Shown: positions 23,534 through 34,644 of the stretch, piece by piece
Position numbering within the stretch: the stretch's first letter is position 1
Layout of the letters: each line of letters begins with the position of its first letter
NCBI GenBank assembly: GCA_932521025.1
Contig: OW051469.1
Coordinates: forward strand, 3,050,398-3,114,397
Length of the DNA stretch: 64,000 bases
Source: Oscheius onirici
Taxonomy: Eukaryota > Nematoda > Chromadorea > Rhabditida > Rhabditidae
Direction: 5' to 3'
Made by a program: the position numbers and the translations under genes
Notes under the pieces: model-generated
What the model was told of the DNA's origin: nothing
What the model saw: the letters and a program-made list of their open reading frames with translations, nothing else
Database searches by the model: none

Positions 23534-24208
23534 TCTGCTCTCGTGATCTAATACTGTCTTAGTTCCACGAATAAAGGCCTAGTCGTGGATTTTTGTCGCG
23601 TCTCTGTAGTTTTTGGTAGAGTTTCTGTTGTTCTCCCCTTTGTGAAAGTGAGAGGATCCCAGACTTCACAATTGTTTTATCCATGCCTTTATTGGTTAGC
23701 TATGAGAACCTTTTCAACAGCACCAAGCCTCAGATTTTGTAAGCTCGAGCATATTTCCAGTTGAAGAGGCCGTAAAGAGATCTAAAACTTCTTCAGCATT
23801 TAAAAAAAGACAATCCATGAAGCACGAATCAGGAACACACACCTTGGCCACGCTGTCATGTTTTCAGAATCCGCTCCCGGGCGAGATGTTCCAGGGCGCT
23901 AAAATTGGGGTAAAAAGTAGCGATACAGTACATGTACCACGATGTTTAAAAGGGTCATATTGACGGTTTTCCAGGCGACGTCTGTAGGGCAACTACTGCT
24001 TGTGTCTTCGCGGCTCTGGTAGATTTTGGTCTCGGTACAGATCGCCTGGGGCTGCAGTTCAATCCAAGAAGATGCCGTCCTCCATCGATGTCTGATGCCG
24101 CCGTAGCTGAAGTCAAGGATGCTGTAGCTGTCATTCCACCCGAGGATGTTCAACGACACGACGTCAAGTTCAAGGACAAGCTGTTCAATTCCGGTCAAGA
24201 TGCCGGTA

Positions 24209-24554
24209 CTTGTGAACTACATAGACGCAACATCCATAAGTCATAGAAACTAATTGATTTGCAAATAATTATGTTCAATTTGAACATCTTAGGAAAATGG
24301 CCAAAACTTTTCGATTGCTTCAAGGCTCTTTTCAAAAATGCATCCTTGTCTTTGTATAGCCTCTCGCCACATGAATTCTGAGAGCCCAGGTGGTGGCGAG
24401 GAGTCCCTCGCTGCTTCTTATTTTTCCACTTCATGACGAGTGAATTGTTTTGTGGCAATATAAATTAAGTCAAAATTATTTCAATGTCAAAGTAATATGA
24501 TCAAATTATTATGACTTATGAACTTTGTTAATGTTGCGTCTGTGTAGTTCAAAG
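24209..24554. mobile_element. MITE with TA target duplication (Tc1/mariner-like)
   Basis: The ends are inverted repeats: 'cttgtgaactacatagacgc' at the left and the complement of 'gcgtctgtgtagttcaaag' at the right. Similarity continues inward over about 70 bases (the 'ataagtcat' block). Both ends are flanked by TA inside the context ccgg-TA ... TA-ccgg, as expected for Tc1/mariner insertion. At 346 bp, with no transposase, it is non-autonomous. The sequence on either side ('ttcaaggacaagctg' left, 'acaaggatcc' right) looks like one interrupted unit, but I could not identify it. Confidence 0.7.
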
Positions 24555-25311
24555 TACCGGACAAGGATCCGCTTCGATCCAAGAAGATTCGCTCAATCCA
24601 GGACAACAGCCAGCCGTACAACAAGAACCAGGTCAACCACAGAGGACAGCACAACTACTTGGGATCGAACAACGACAAGAAGCGTCTAAAAGGAGGAAGG
24701 GCATGTCAGTCAACATCTTTCACAATTTTCCCTCCATTCAGTCAATTTCCGGTTACGGTAACCTCTTACCGTAACCGTCACGTACGCTATTTCTTTCTCC
24801 ACGCCCCCGTTTCAGTTATCACTTCTTCAGGTTGTTGTCGAGCCCGTTCTCGGCGTAATTCTCTCTTCTTTTGGTTTCTTATCTATTGTTATATCCTCGG
24901 ATCATAAACATAGTTGATAAGCCTAAGTTTCTTATTTTTCTTCACGTTTATCTTCCTGTATCCCACCGTGAACCTCAATTTCGAGCTTCTAGCTTGGCAT
25001 ACAACTCTCTCGTCGGTAGCCACTCCGACCAGAACACGACTCCTGGTAGAGCAGAAGACGAGGACCCTTTTTAGGTGACGACAAGTAGTAGAATCGGACG
25101 ATTGACTGTACCCCGGAATCTGCTGGTTAACGGCTATCGAATGACACCTTATTTGTCGCCACCCAGACCCCACAAACTTCCCTTGTGAAATTTTTTAGTT
25201 CTTTTGGTCCTAACCGTGTCGTTTGGTTCTAAGACACGTTTCGGTTCTAATCGTGTCGGGAACCAACTTTTTTTGATGACTCTACAGTACAAAATCCTTC
25301 AAGAAAGAAGA
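24555..25311. other. Stretch with no recognised gene
   Basis: A plus-strand frame just after the MITE (about 24549-24700) is rich in Lys, Asn and Gln, and could be more relic of the basic phosphatase exons, but I could not align it convincingly. The rest shows no coding signal. Confidence 0.3.
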
Positions 25312-25600
25312 AGTTACTCATTCCAGATGTCAAGAACCTAGTGAACAAGAAATCTTTGCGAAAAAATTCGTTCTTATCTACTTCTAATTGTCTCTCAGAC
25401 TAAAAGGTATACAACAAAACTTTATTCGAGGAAACTTCTGGAAGGGAACTCGGGTCCGTCGTCAGACGTCAGATTCGTCGTCAGAGTTACTCACTCCAGA
25501 AGAACCTAATGAACATTAAAAGAAATCATTCTAATCGTAAAAATTTCGTTCTTGTCTACTGTCTCTCAGACTAAAAGGTATACAACAACAATTTATTCGA
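25312..25600. repeat. Tandem duplication at the 3' end of IRLD copy D
   Basis: The block at about 25313-25432 (from 'ttactcattccaga' to 'actttattcgagg') recurs at about 25488-25602 ('ttactcactccaga' to 'atttattcgagg'), including 'tctcagactaaaaggtatac'. The second copy contains the 3' end of copy D. Between them lies 'ttctggaagggaactcg', which on the plus strand reads FWKGTRVRRQTS, similar to FWKGTRARRETS of copy A exon 8. This hints that another scrap of phosphatase tail lies here in the opposite orientation to copy D. Confidence 0.5.
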
Positions 25601-27291
25601 GGAAGGAGTTGTAATCGACAGGTATCTTCTCCTTGAACCTGTAGCGGCAGTAGCGCTGCGAGTCGATCTCTCTCCTATGGGCTGCGGCGATGACCTGATG
25701 AAGGATGTTGATGTCTCTTTTGACTGTGTTGGCCTCTTCGGAAAGGGAAGAGTAGAACAAGAAGATGATGTAGCCGACCGCCAGACTGAACGCAAGCCCG
25801 TAGACGACAAGGCTCGCGTCCAAGTTGTAGGAGTTCATCACTCGAACAATCCTACGGGTGTAGGACGGCTCCTGACCAGGAATTGGACCGGTAAAACTAT
25901 CCTCGTCTTCCTCCATCTCATCGTCTTCTTCAGCTAATTCCGCGGTATCGGAGGAGTCTTGATTAGAAATCTCTTCATTTGCTCCAAACACAGATCCAGG
26001 ACCACTTGTTGTCATACTGGCTTCTGCAGTAGCTGGAGAAGCAGTAGTTGTGACGAAGGTAGTTGGGACAGTCGTGGTCGTGCCCGCTGTTGTGGAAGTT
26101 GTGGTAGTAGTCGTCGTTGGGCAGACCCAGCCAGGAACCTCTTTTGCCTCGTCATTCTCGTCCTTGTACTTGAATGGCGTCCTGCATTTCATTCCGAGGT
26201 TGTCCTTGTACTCAACAGCTGAAATTTTTTGTCGAAAACTGAAGAAAAGGCTTACAAACGAGCACCGTGAAAAAGTGGAAGTCAGAAGTATGCGTCTCCC
26301 TGTAGTACGACTAACATAGCTACTGAAGTTTCTACTTAATTTTGCCAGACCGAATGCTAAGAGAACCTAGCTATAACAGTTTTAATAGTACAACGGCAGT
26401 ACTTTATCGGAGCGCTAGCTTTATTAGTCAACCATTCCAGCCGGTTCATCTTAGGTCTAATGGAAGTACTACGACTAGTAATTCTTTCTATGTGATGTAC
26501 TATGCCGGAAAGACACTGGGTTGAATCCAGTACGTTTACTGAGCAATTAGAAATATTCTGATAGCATTCGGTCTAGCAAAGTGAATAAGAACCCTACTAA
26601 GTATGGGACAGTGAGCATTACAGCAAGACGAAAATATTGTCTTCAGTCGCGGATTCCTTCTGATGATGAACTCTGAAACCTTTATTTGAGCATAAGAAAG
26701 AAACGTACTTTTCGGGACTTTTAAATTCTGCAGTGAGGTAAACATGATCCGCTCCAGGTTCGGATTGTCCTCAATAACAACACTTTCGTCTCCAGCAGTC
26801 CAGTTTACGAGTTTTCCGAAAGTCAGATCTTTGACATGCACGTTCTTCTTCAGATGAATCGAAACTCTTTTCATGTTTTCCTTGTTCAGCAGGAGCGAAT
26901 TGAGTGTATTTTGAGAAAAACTCGTCAAATTCAGCACGGTGTCCCTTGTGCCGGCTAACCACGTCTGGTGTTCACATCCCACAAGGTCCTTTTCATCTTT
27001 TACGTTACCTGAATGAGGGCTGCAATGGGAATGGATTGACGACAACTCACATACTGCTGGAGCTGCTCTCCTAACAACTCCATTCCCAACAATATGTTTC
27101 ATTCCAGGTGATGTAGCTCCGCCAGTTGGCTTGTCTTTATCGATCGAAGAAGTGGCTTGATCCATAGCCGACGAAGGTCCAACCGATTCCTGAATTTTCT
27201 TCCTGACTCCAATCTTGGTTTCCCCGTAGCTTGGTTCTTCCACAACTTCAGCAAGAATTTGAACCGCAAAGAGCAGCCAAAGCAGCAACAT
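25593..27291 (-). pseudogene. IRLD-like receptor lacking its second L domain (copy D)
   Basis: Exons comparable to copy A: 27291-27051 (signal peptide MLLLWLLFAVQILAEV plus linker), 27008-26709 (first L-like module with KNVHVKDLTF and VVIEDNPNLERI), a stub from 26672 (FIIRRNPRLK, then unrelated sequence with stops), and 26218-25593 (Thr-rich stalk, acidic stretch EEDDEMEEDEDS, TM helix around LVVYGLAFSLAVGYIIFLF, and a 45-residue tail). The second L module is replaced by about 400 bases of unrelated DNA (26219-26630). The first exon's ATGGAAG is also lost: the aligned position reads CACC. Skipping from exon 3 to exon 5 would keep phase 1, so a short receptor with one L module remains possible; otherwise it is a pseudogene. 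Confidence 0.6.
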
Positions 27292-27779
27292 CCTCACTGA
27301 AAAAGGACCGTAGTGCAAGTCTGGATACCAGTAGAAGCCAGCAAGCATCGCAGCCGTCGTCTCACAGTATTTCTACCGTTGTGAACAAGGCTACGCGGGG
27401 AGAACAACAGCGATTCTCGATGGCTTCTTCTGGGGCGGAGGTGAACATCAGCAGGAACTGCAGCCAAAGAAGTAGAAGACGTACGGTGGTGGAAGAGAAG
27501 CTCCAATTGTACCTTTTCATGTGTTGTTTGGCTTCTTTTATAGCTGCAAAAATTTGTTAATTGTACAATTATTTTCTATTTTGATGCTTTTTGTGAAAAC
27601 TTTGAAAAAGCTATGTTTTCTAAAAACTTGAAATAGATGAATAGGGACAGGGCACACAGAAATTACATGAAGTTACAGGGAGGACAGGAGGGAAAAATTG
27701 GAAAGCAGGACAGAAGAAAGAGGACATGGCGACAGGGATATCGTAATTGGTAGCGACGGAAAAAAATGGATGACAACGG

Positions 27780-28075
27780 ACCAGGGTTGGGCGAGCAGCG
27801 ATTTTTTGTGCGAGCGCGAGCAGACCTCTCAATTTTAGCGCGAGCGCGAGCATTCCCAAATATGGAAAATGGACTTTTTCGATTTTTATCAATCATTTTC
27901 GATATTTTTTGATCTTATTTTCATTTATTATTGCAGAATATCCTATTTGGAACGTTTTGATACCAAAACGACCGAGAAAAAAATCGGAAAAAAATATAAA
28001 AATCGAAAAAGGATAAGCAAAATTGGAGACATTTTTCAAAATCTACCGCGTTTTTACCAGATCGGTGTGGGACCC
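27780..28075. other. AT-rich stretch with palindromic gcgagcgcgagc blocks
   Basis: 'gtgcgagcgcgagca' and 'gcgcgagcgcgagca' occur at 27806-27851, and 'gctcgcaggtcgctcgcgagc' at 28079-28099 in the opposite sense, around AT-rich sequence. The arrangement resembles the ends of a foldback or hAT-like element ('accagggttgggcgagcagcg' to 'ggtgtgggacccactgctcgc'). I could not define target duplications. Confidence 0.35.
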
Positions 28076-28099
28076 ACTGCTCGCAGGTCGCTCGCGAGC

Positions 28100-28340
28100 A
28101 CAGTGTTTGGAATGCCTCCAATGAAAATGTTCCCGTCCACGTTCAGCATGGTCCACTACTGACTCCTTTGACTCCATCATTCTTCAAAGTTTGAAAAACA
28201 ATACGGACAATTTCGTTTCACATATTTTTTTGTTCTTGTTTCTTTATCTCTATTCCACTATCTCGTGCATTATTACTGCAGCTTCTTTCGCTGACGGAAT
28301 GAAGAATCATGAGCGCAGCATCAAAAAAAGCGAAGGAAAT
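28100..28340. repeat. Laminin-G relic plus dispersed repeat
   Basis: Bases 28102-28163 ('gtttggaatgcctccaatgaaaat' onward, ending 'actactgactcctttga') match part of the minus-strand laminin-G fragment at 10980-11045 with a small deletion. Bases 28175-28340 match 7437-7600. The junction of two unrelated relics suggests both travelled as part of a larger duplicated block. Confidence 0.55.
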
Positions 28341-28374
28341 GCATATCGACTCTTCTTTTACTCATCTCTCTACT

Positions 28375-28533
28375 ACTAAGGCGCAATGGTGTCTGTCGTA
28401 GACTCTGTGGGGATGTTTGTTTGTTTGTCCGAGGCCACGAACTTTTGGTGTATTGTAAATAGGGGCCGCTTCCACCCAGACGACCCGGGTTCGACTCCTC
28501 TCCTTGCCAAATATTTTTGCCAAATTATTTTAA
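28375..28533 (+). repeat. tRNA-related SINE-like repeat, copy 1
   Basis: It shares about 150 bases with 49432-49590, from 'ctactactaa(a/g)gcgcaatggtgtctgt' to 'gccaaatatttttgc', in the same orientation. It carries 'gcgcaatggtg', similar to a pol III A box, and 'gggttcgactcc', a good B box, about 100 bases apart. Its continuation ('agtaggaaatcgagtcagggtaacc') lies beyond the element at 28534-28969, showing that the SINE was split by a later insertion. Confidence 0.55.
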
Positions 28534-28969
28534 AGGAAGCCTTCGGCTATGCCAAAAATACCAAAACCGCTGCGGGACCAATTGGCATTGGCCCCGTCAC
28601 GATCCTGCATATTTTTTTTGACGCTTTGCACTCGTTTTATCGTTTTCAAACGATGTTTAATCGATTCCGCATCAAATTTTACACCAGTTATGTCCATTCC
28701 GACATCAAAATTGCTGTGCTTAGCAAAGAACAAAATAGGAAAGGACAGAAACGCTGTTTTCGCCTTTTCCTTCAAGTTTTATTAGATTTTTGCTTTCTGA
28801 ATATACTTATCTGATGTAAAATTTGATGCCGAATCGATTAAACATGGTTTTGGAAACGAACAAATGAGTGTAAAACGTCGAAAACGCGAAAATAAAATTT
28901 TTGAGATGAGATCGCGTCGGGACCCGTGCAATTGGTCTCACAGCGATTTTTCGAAGCCGGAGAACAGCT
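28534..28969. mobile_element. Foldback MITE flanked by TTAA, inserted in the SINE-like repeat
   Basis: Both borders carry TTAA (28530-28533 and 28970-28973), and the two arms are inverted copies. Left 'gggaccaattg' pairs with right 'caattggtctcac', and left 'gtttaatcgattccgcatca' (28649) pairs with right 'gatgccgaatcgattaaac' (28826). TTAA is the target of piggyBac elements. Comparison with the uninterrupted SINE copy at 49.4 kb supports the insertion. There is no transposase. Confidence 0.6.
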
Positions 28970-29439
28970 TTAAGTAGGAAATCGAGTCAGGGTAACCTGT
29001 AGGGGATCGGAAGAGATCGGTTGACTACAAAAAGGATCAGAAGGGATCGGTTGACTGGGGAAGGGATCAGAAGAGATTGAGAGTAATCCGTTCAAGAAAA
29101 AAAATTGAACAGCATAAAAACGTTGCTACTCAGGTGAAAAAATCCGATTTGATTTATAAAATGTTATCTTTTCTTAAACAGACTATAAAGGCGACGAAGT
29201 CGCCGAAGGCGGCTGGTTTGTTACAAAGGCGATCAATTGTCTTGGTACGGTTTGCACTGAGCATCTTCTTGAAATATTTATTTCTTATTCTTCCATTCTC
29301 TCACTGTCTCTATGTCTCTCTTTCTCATCCTGGCTCTGTTCTTTACAACACTTTGCCTCTTGAGCCAGTTGGGATTGCGATCCAGCTAATCTGGTACATC
29401 TGCTCCATACTTTATCAACTTCCAAATTATGTCTCTTAC

Positions 29440-29882
29440 CAGAGATGTGCGGGAATAACATTCCCGCGGGAACGCGGAAAAAATAAGTACGGGATTCCCG
29501 TCCCGCGAAAAATTTTTAGGCAGTGAAATTCCCGTGCATTCCCCGCGGGAATTTTCATAATTCCCGCGGGAAAATTCAGACTCTTTTCCTTGCGATTTTA
29601 GAGTTTTTTCGTCAGCAAAAATCAAGGAAGGACCTACTTTTTCGTCCAAATACGGCGGATTTTTCTGTCATCGGCTTAGAACTGCTCTTTTGACTATTAG
29701 CTTGAAAATCAGTGCGAAAGTTAATTGCATGACAAAAACCCGACCAAAATAAGCGAAATTAGCGTTTTTGGAAAAGGGAAAAACAGCTTGTCACGGGAAT
29801 ATTCCCGCAGGAACGCGGGAAAAATTTTTGAGACTAAACATTCCCGTGGATTCCTTTTTTTGGATACTCCCGCACATCTCCG
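29440..29882. mobile_element. hAT-type MITE with 8-bp target duplication
   Basis: The element begins CAGAGATGTGCGGGAATA and ends TACTCCCGCACATCTCCG, inverted repeats with a hAT-like CAGAGATG tip. It is flanked on both sides by TCTCTTAC (29432-29439 and 29883-29890), an 8-bp direct repeat typical of hAT insertion. The interior holds many 'ttcccgcggga' palindromes. No transposase frame is present. 443 bp. Confidence 0.8.
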
Positions 29883-31833
29883 TCTCTTACGTTCTCTCTT
29901 GCTCTCTTGAAATGACCCATTTTCAGGGACTCATACATGATCTTCCTCTTTCCTTGCAAGACTGGTTTTTTTTTTCAAGTTTTTCTAGGCTCTCACAAAC
30001 GAGAAGCCGGAAGACAAGAGTTCGGAAGACGAGAGACCGAGAGACAACGGGAAAGAAGACTCCAAGACATAGACGGATCATCTGCCACGACCCCGAGGAC
30101 GAAGTCGCTCAGGGAAAAGGGATATGTGTCCGAGCCTCCGGCTGAGGTCGGAGTCCGGCCTATAGTGAGACTCTTGCCTGTCATTTGCCAACTGTTTTGA
30201 CCGAGTTTGATCTCGTCCGACCGTCCATTGAGTGAATGATATTGTATAATTAGACCTTTTACAGTAAGCAGTCACTGAAGAATTGTCATCTTTGTGCTTT
30301 CAACATCCTCTTGACTTTGTCCGTCTTCTTCTGAATCGAGCAAATTCCGTTCGTGTCTATTACAAAGCTTTTGCTGAACTCTATCAAAATTTTTGTCGTA
30401 ATTTTCCCGTATTTTGAACATAAAAAAATATTCGCACGCACGATTTGTCATCCTTGCAACCCACTCAGAATTGGGTCTGCTATCCAATTATTCCAAGTCA
30501 CTGTCGGTTTTCTCAAATTGTTGGAGCATCTTCTCCAACTGTCATTCCCCGTCTCCCAGGCTCAAAATTATAGGATTTTCGTTTAATCCGTTCCGAAAGT
30601 TGAGGAGAATCAGATCCTGGTGGTTTTCCGCAGTGGCCCACTCTGTGCCCTTTACAACGATTCGTCCTAAGGGTCAGTCCCCAATGACAAACCAGCCAGT
30701 CCTGCCAGATTTACCTATTCCTTTTCTTGTTCTCTTCGAGACTCGCTATTCCTGACAACGTTCGTTTTTCAGGGATCCATACGTGGTCTTGTCGTTTTCT
30801 CGGAGAAGAGCTATGATTCAACGTGAAATATGAGGTGGAGGTGGGTGCTACATGTTTTCTAATTCTATTTGTCGTTAATTTCAGCTCGCACCGTCAAAGT
30901 GTACCTCGTGACCAATCGTGAAAATGGACAGTAGCAAAGTCATGATCTCAGCAATGAACAACCTGACTGAAACAATCCATTCTATGAAAATTGGAAGAGA
31001 ACAGAAGAAGAGACTACTCCCGTGACTACTATCGATGTGACCGCAGTTAAACTCCATGGAGAAGCCAACGGGGCGCTTCCGGATACAACTTACTGTTGGA
31101 AGACGACAGAAACATGCGTTATATGCTTCAACTAAAATGTAGAAAACATACCACCGTCCAGTAAAGAGTTGTAGAAAAGAAACGGTTGAAATTCTATCCA
31201 AAAGCGATCAAATGGCTTAGGAAGCTAGAACATCTTCTTGAATGTCACCCGCCAGCGACATCTTCTTCTTCTATCCGCTCTCTTTCCCAATTCTTTGGCT
31301 CGCTTAATAAGACACATTTCAGGGCTCATTAAGTGATCTTACAATATTTCCGCGCGACTTTTAGGTGAAGACTAGGATATCTATTAGATGTTCGAACCCA
31401 AGTGTTGTATCCGGAAGCCCTCGAAGAGTCCCCGAGATCGAGGTTGGTGCCTTACGCTATCTCTCTCAAAACACGTTTCCAGTCGGCCAGTCCTCTTTCA
31501 GGTCTTCCCTTCACTGGGTCATCCCAATGAGCCTCTCGATACTATTCTTTTCCGTTCCAGTCGTTTTCACTCAACTGAGTTTGAGTATTCTCACGCTCAC
31601 GTCTACGCTCTTCTCTCTCGGCTGCAAGTCATTGAGGACTCATCATGTCAACTCTATCACTCCGAATACCATCTACCTCATTTGTCATTTCCACAACTTG
31701 GATCGTCTTATGTTGTATGGTCCAGACCACCACCCTGGCCCTGTTCCTGATGTTCCTGTTGGTCCAACTCTCCATCTTGAGCCGAAGATTTCTACCCGAT
31801 CATTTTATCCGTTCTTTGAGCATAAAAATTCAT
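29883..31833. other. Stretch with no recognised gene
   Basis: No family match in either strand. Bases 29990-30110 are a purine-rich run (gaagacgagagaccgagagac type). Several open frames of 60-180 codons lack domains and splice signals. Confidence 0.35.
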
Positions 31834-32969
31834 TCAAATATACTCTGAGATGCTACGAAGGGAGCCGATTAAAGCCTTCTCATGACGAACACAAATACCC
31901 ATGAAGCGCTTGGAGCAGACGTCTTGGTCTTGGACGTCGAGGCAGTGACGGAGACGCGTCTCTCCCTCTACAGTTTCCAGAAAGTGGGCCTTTCTGGTGG
32001 AGACACTCCTTCCAGTGTCTACTCTAGAGAGACACTTGTAGAAACTGAAAGTGTTCAAAGAGAGGGAAGTCAAGTAACCTGATTTCACATTTACAGTAGT
32101 AAAGGGGATAGTTATGCTTGTTCTCCAGACTATACTTTGTCGCTCCGAGCTCAATATGAATAGGACAGCTCAAATGTTGAAGACAGCACTTTTTGATGGA
32201 ACTGTGGGCGCCGTGGGCTGTCTTACAGTAGTCTTTTGGATGGTGGGAGCCTGAAAAATAGTGATCTCTCTTTCTTTCTCTTACTCTCTGTCTCTAGTCT
32301 GTCTCTCAAACCAGTAGTTTCCGAAAACGTGTCAGAACTTGTCAAACATTGACCAGTCAAGTCTGGACGCAACTAGTGTTCACTGGGCGTCTCCTGAATG
32401 GTTGGCTACTAGCTTCGCTTCTGCAGTCCTTCTCCAGTAGATTCTTGCAGACTCGTCTTCTTCCCCGCTATTTCCCTTCGTTTACTCTACCAGCTTATAC
32501 TTAGAGAGACAGTAAGACAGTGCGAACATCGCGATTCTTTTTATTTTGGAAGAGAGCCTGCAAAAATGACAGCCGGCTAGTGAGTCCGCCACTTGCTAGC
32601 AGTCATCTTGATAATATGCCATGCTCTGTTACCCCCTGTTTCGAATGGTTGCCCATGAATTCATAGCGGTGTTTGGTAAAGTTCTGGGAGACTTTCGGAC
32701 CCACCAGGGAAGATTGACAGCTGCTCAATTACAGTGCGAAATTGTAAAAGTTGTGACAGAAACAAAACTAGTGTTTCTTTCCTTCATTGCCACATTTTCC
32801 CCTTCTCACTGTTCCGCGCACCCGAAAGGAATCTGTGGCACCTGTAACGGAAGCGCAGCAAAAAGTCCTCGCCGTGTGAATAACAGCCGAATCTATGAAA
32901 TATGAGCGGAAACGACTTGCCGTAACTGATGTCTAGGAGGAAGAAGAAGAGAAGGAAGGGTGCTCGCAT
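31834..32969 (-). CDS. Group III phospholipase A2-like secreted protein, partial model
   Basis: Two well-joined 3' exons (32250-32079 and 32044-31834) give KKCCLQHLSCP, then KYSLENKHNYP, YYCKCEI, FYKCLS and further cysteines. This follows the group III (bee-venom type) secreted PLA2 order: CCxxHDxCP, K-x-x-L-x-N, C-x-C, F-x-x-CL. The catalytic His is present but the adjacent Asp of the His-Asp pair is Leu, so activity is doubtful. A plausible first exon at 32969-32917 encodes a signal peptide (MRAPFLLFFFLLDISYG). The exons between, which should carry the Ca-binding W-C-G-x-G, could not be resolved; a candidate at 32630-32720 contains a stop in the required frame. It may be a pseudogene. Nematodes have several such proteins, some without the active-site Asp. 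Confidence 0.55.
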
Positions 32970-33152
32970 GGCAACATCCAGCTCCTCTGATCGATCACCC
33001 GTCTGGAAGAGATCGGGGCTTATTTTGGACAGAAAGGGGAGAAAACTGCCTGTCGTTAGAAAAAGAGAGAGATGGGAAAGAAGAAGAGTCTTGAACAGTA
33101 CAGTTTAATCAACGGTCCATAAAAACGAAAACGAATGCGACAAGAACTCTGT

Positions 33153-33225
33153 GCCTCGATAGCTCAGTTGGGAGAGCGTTAGACTGAAGATCTAAAGGTC
33201 ACCAGTTCGATCCTGGTTCGGGGCA
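33153..33225 (+). tRNA. tRNA-Phe (GAA)
   Basis: 73 nt fold into a full cloverleaf. Acceptor gcctcga pairs with tcggggc (one G-T pair), the D arm is gctc..gagc, the anticodon stem is ttaga/tctaa with loop ctgaaga (anticodon GAA), and the T arm is accag/ctggt with loop ttcgatc. The discriminator base is A. A T-run terminator (ttttgccttttttt) follows at 33231. No intron. It lies alone, away from the protein genes. Confidence 0.95.
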
Positions 33226-34644
33226 AGCAATTTTGCCTTTTTTTCTTCTCGTTTTTCAGTTTTCAATCTGCTTTTCTTCTATAAAATCGTTTTTAATACA
33301 AACAGCTTTTTTCAGCTGTAAATTCAGCAAAAAATGGACTGTAAATAACGAAAACGAGGAAGAAACTTCTAAGACCGACTGATAAAATCTCTAGAACACA
33401 GGGAGATCATAGCAAAGTTTTCTTTAGATCGAGAGAGGAAGATACTGGAGCGAGAGACTGAGAAACAGAGAGTCTGAGAGAGTAAGAATGACTGTAACTG
33501 AGGTTCAGAGAGACAGCGTGACTGAAGGATAGGGAGTCTGACAGTCTAAGAGACTGGGTGACGGAGAGAAAGTAATAGACGCTCAGAGAGAGAGGAAGAG
33601 ACCCAAACGAACCAAAAAGAGCGAGGCGGGACAGGATATGAGTTTCGGAAATGACTCACAAAGAGTCAGAGTCTGTTTATTCGCGTTCAGACCTATAAAC
33701 AGCCCTTCAAAAGTGGTCTGATCCCCAAAAAAGCTCATCAGTCTAGCGGAGATAACAAATCGTGGGAGAGAATTCAAAAAAAGAAACTTCCACTGGGTCC
33801 ATTGCTAGTGTGACACAGTCGCGGGTCTAGGTGATGAATGACGGATCCGACGCGGGTATCTCTCTTGTGATAACGTTTGTGTTCTGTTGACACCGCTACC
33901 GGTTTCAGAGGCGTCTGAAAGGGCCTTTGACAAAAAAGAAGAAGAGACGCAGTAAAGAATGACCGGACACCTGGTGTGCTGTGAATCAGATGTCATGGGA
34001 GAGCCGGGGGACTTTTGAGCAAACAACTCTGTTTCGTCTGTTTCTGTGACTGCTTGTTACTGTATCCCTCTTACTGTTATTGTCTATCACTCATTCTGTC
34101 CCTGTCACATTTACTGATTGTGAGAAACAGAGAGTCTGAGAGAGTAACTGTGACAGTCTCTTTCCTACTATTAGTGTCACTGTGCCCTTTACTGTCCCTC
34201 GAACTCTCCCGATCTTCCTGTCTCCTCATTCTCTTATTCTACGTCTCTGTCAGTCTCTCATTTTGTTCCTGTCACTGTCACTCTTCCTGTCTCTCTCTCA
34301 CTGTTACTGTCTCTCATTCTGATCCTGTTACTGTCTCTGATCACTGTCTCTCTTACTGTTACTGTAACAGTAGTTGACTCTATTCCTCTCACTGTCTCTC
34401 GCCGGCCTATTGTTAGTCTCTGTCACTATCTGTCATAATAACAGTCTCTCAGTGTTTTTACCTGTTTTCTTTATCCCTTTCACTCCAAAAGCTTGCAAAT
34501 TTATACACAAAAGCACAGTACAGTCACTACTATAAAATATTCGGAGGGCTTTTTACCGGTATTATAGGGACATTGGGGGAGAGAGATTGCAAACGTACCC
34601 GAACAAGAGAAATCACTCGGTTCTTTTACAAAAAGGGGCGAGTT
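33226..34644. other. Repeat-rich intergenic stretch downstream of UBE3C
   Basis: Bases 33420-33600 are purine-rich (gagagactgagaaacagagag type), and 34050-34420 are the pyrimidine counterpart (ctgtctctcactgttactgt type), so the two could pair as inverted low-complexity arms. No protein or RNA gene was recognised beyond the tRNA. Confidence 0.4.

Noticed and set aside
31365-31904. 179-codon plus-strand frame
   Set aside because: It overlaps the PLA2-like exon on the other strand and shows no family pattern or splice logic.
33420-34420. CRISPR- or satellite-like array from repeated gagagactga / ctgtctctca words
   Set aside because: No regular unit length or spacer pattern; it is simple-sequence purine/pyrimidine tract.
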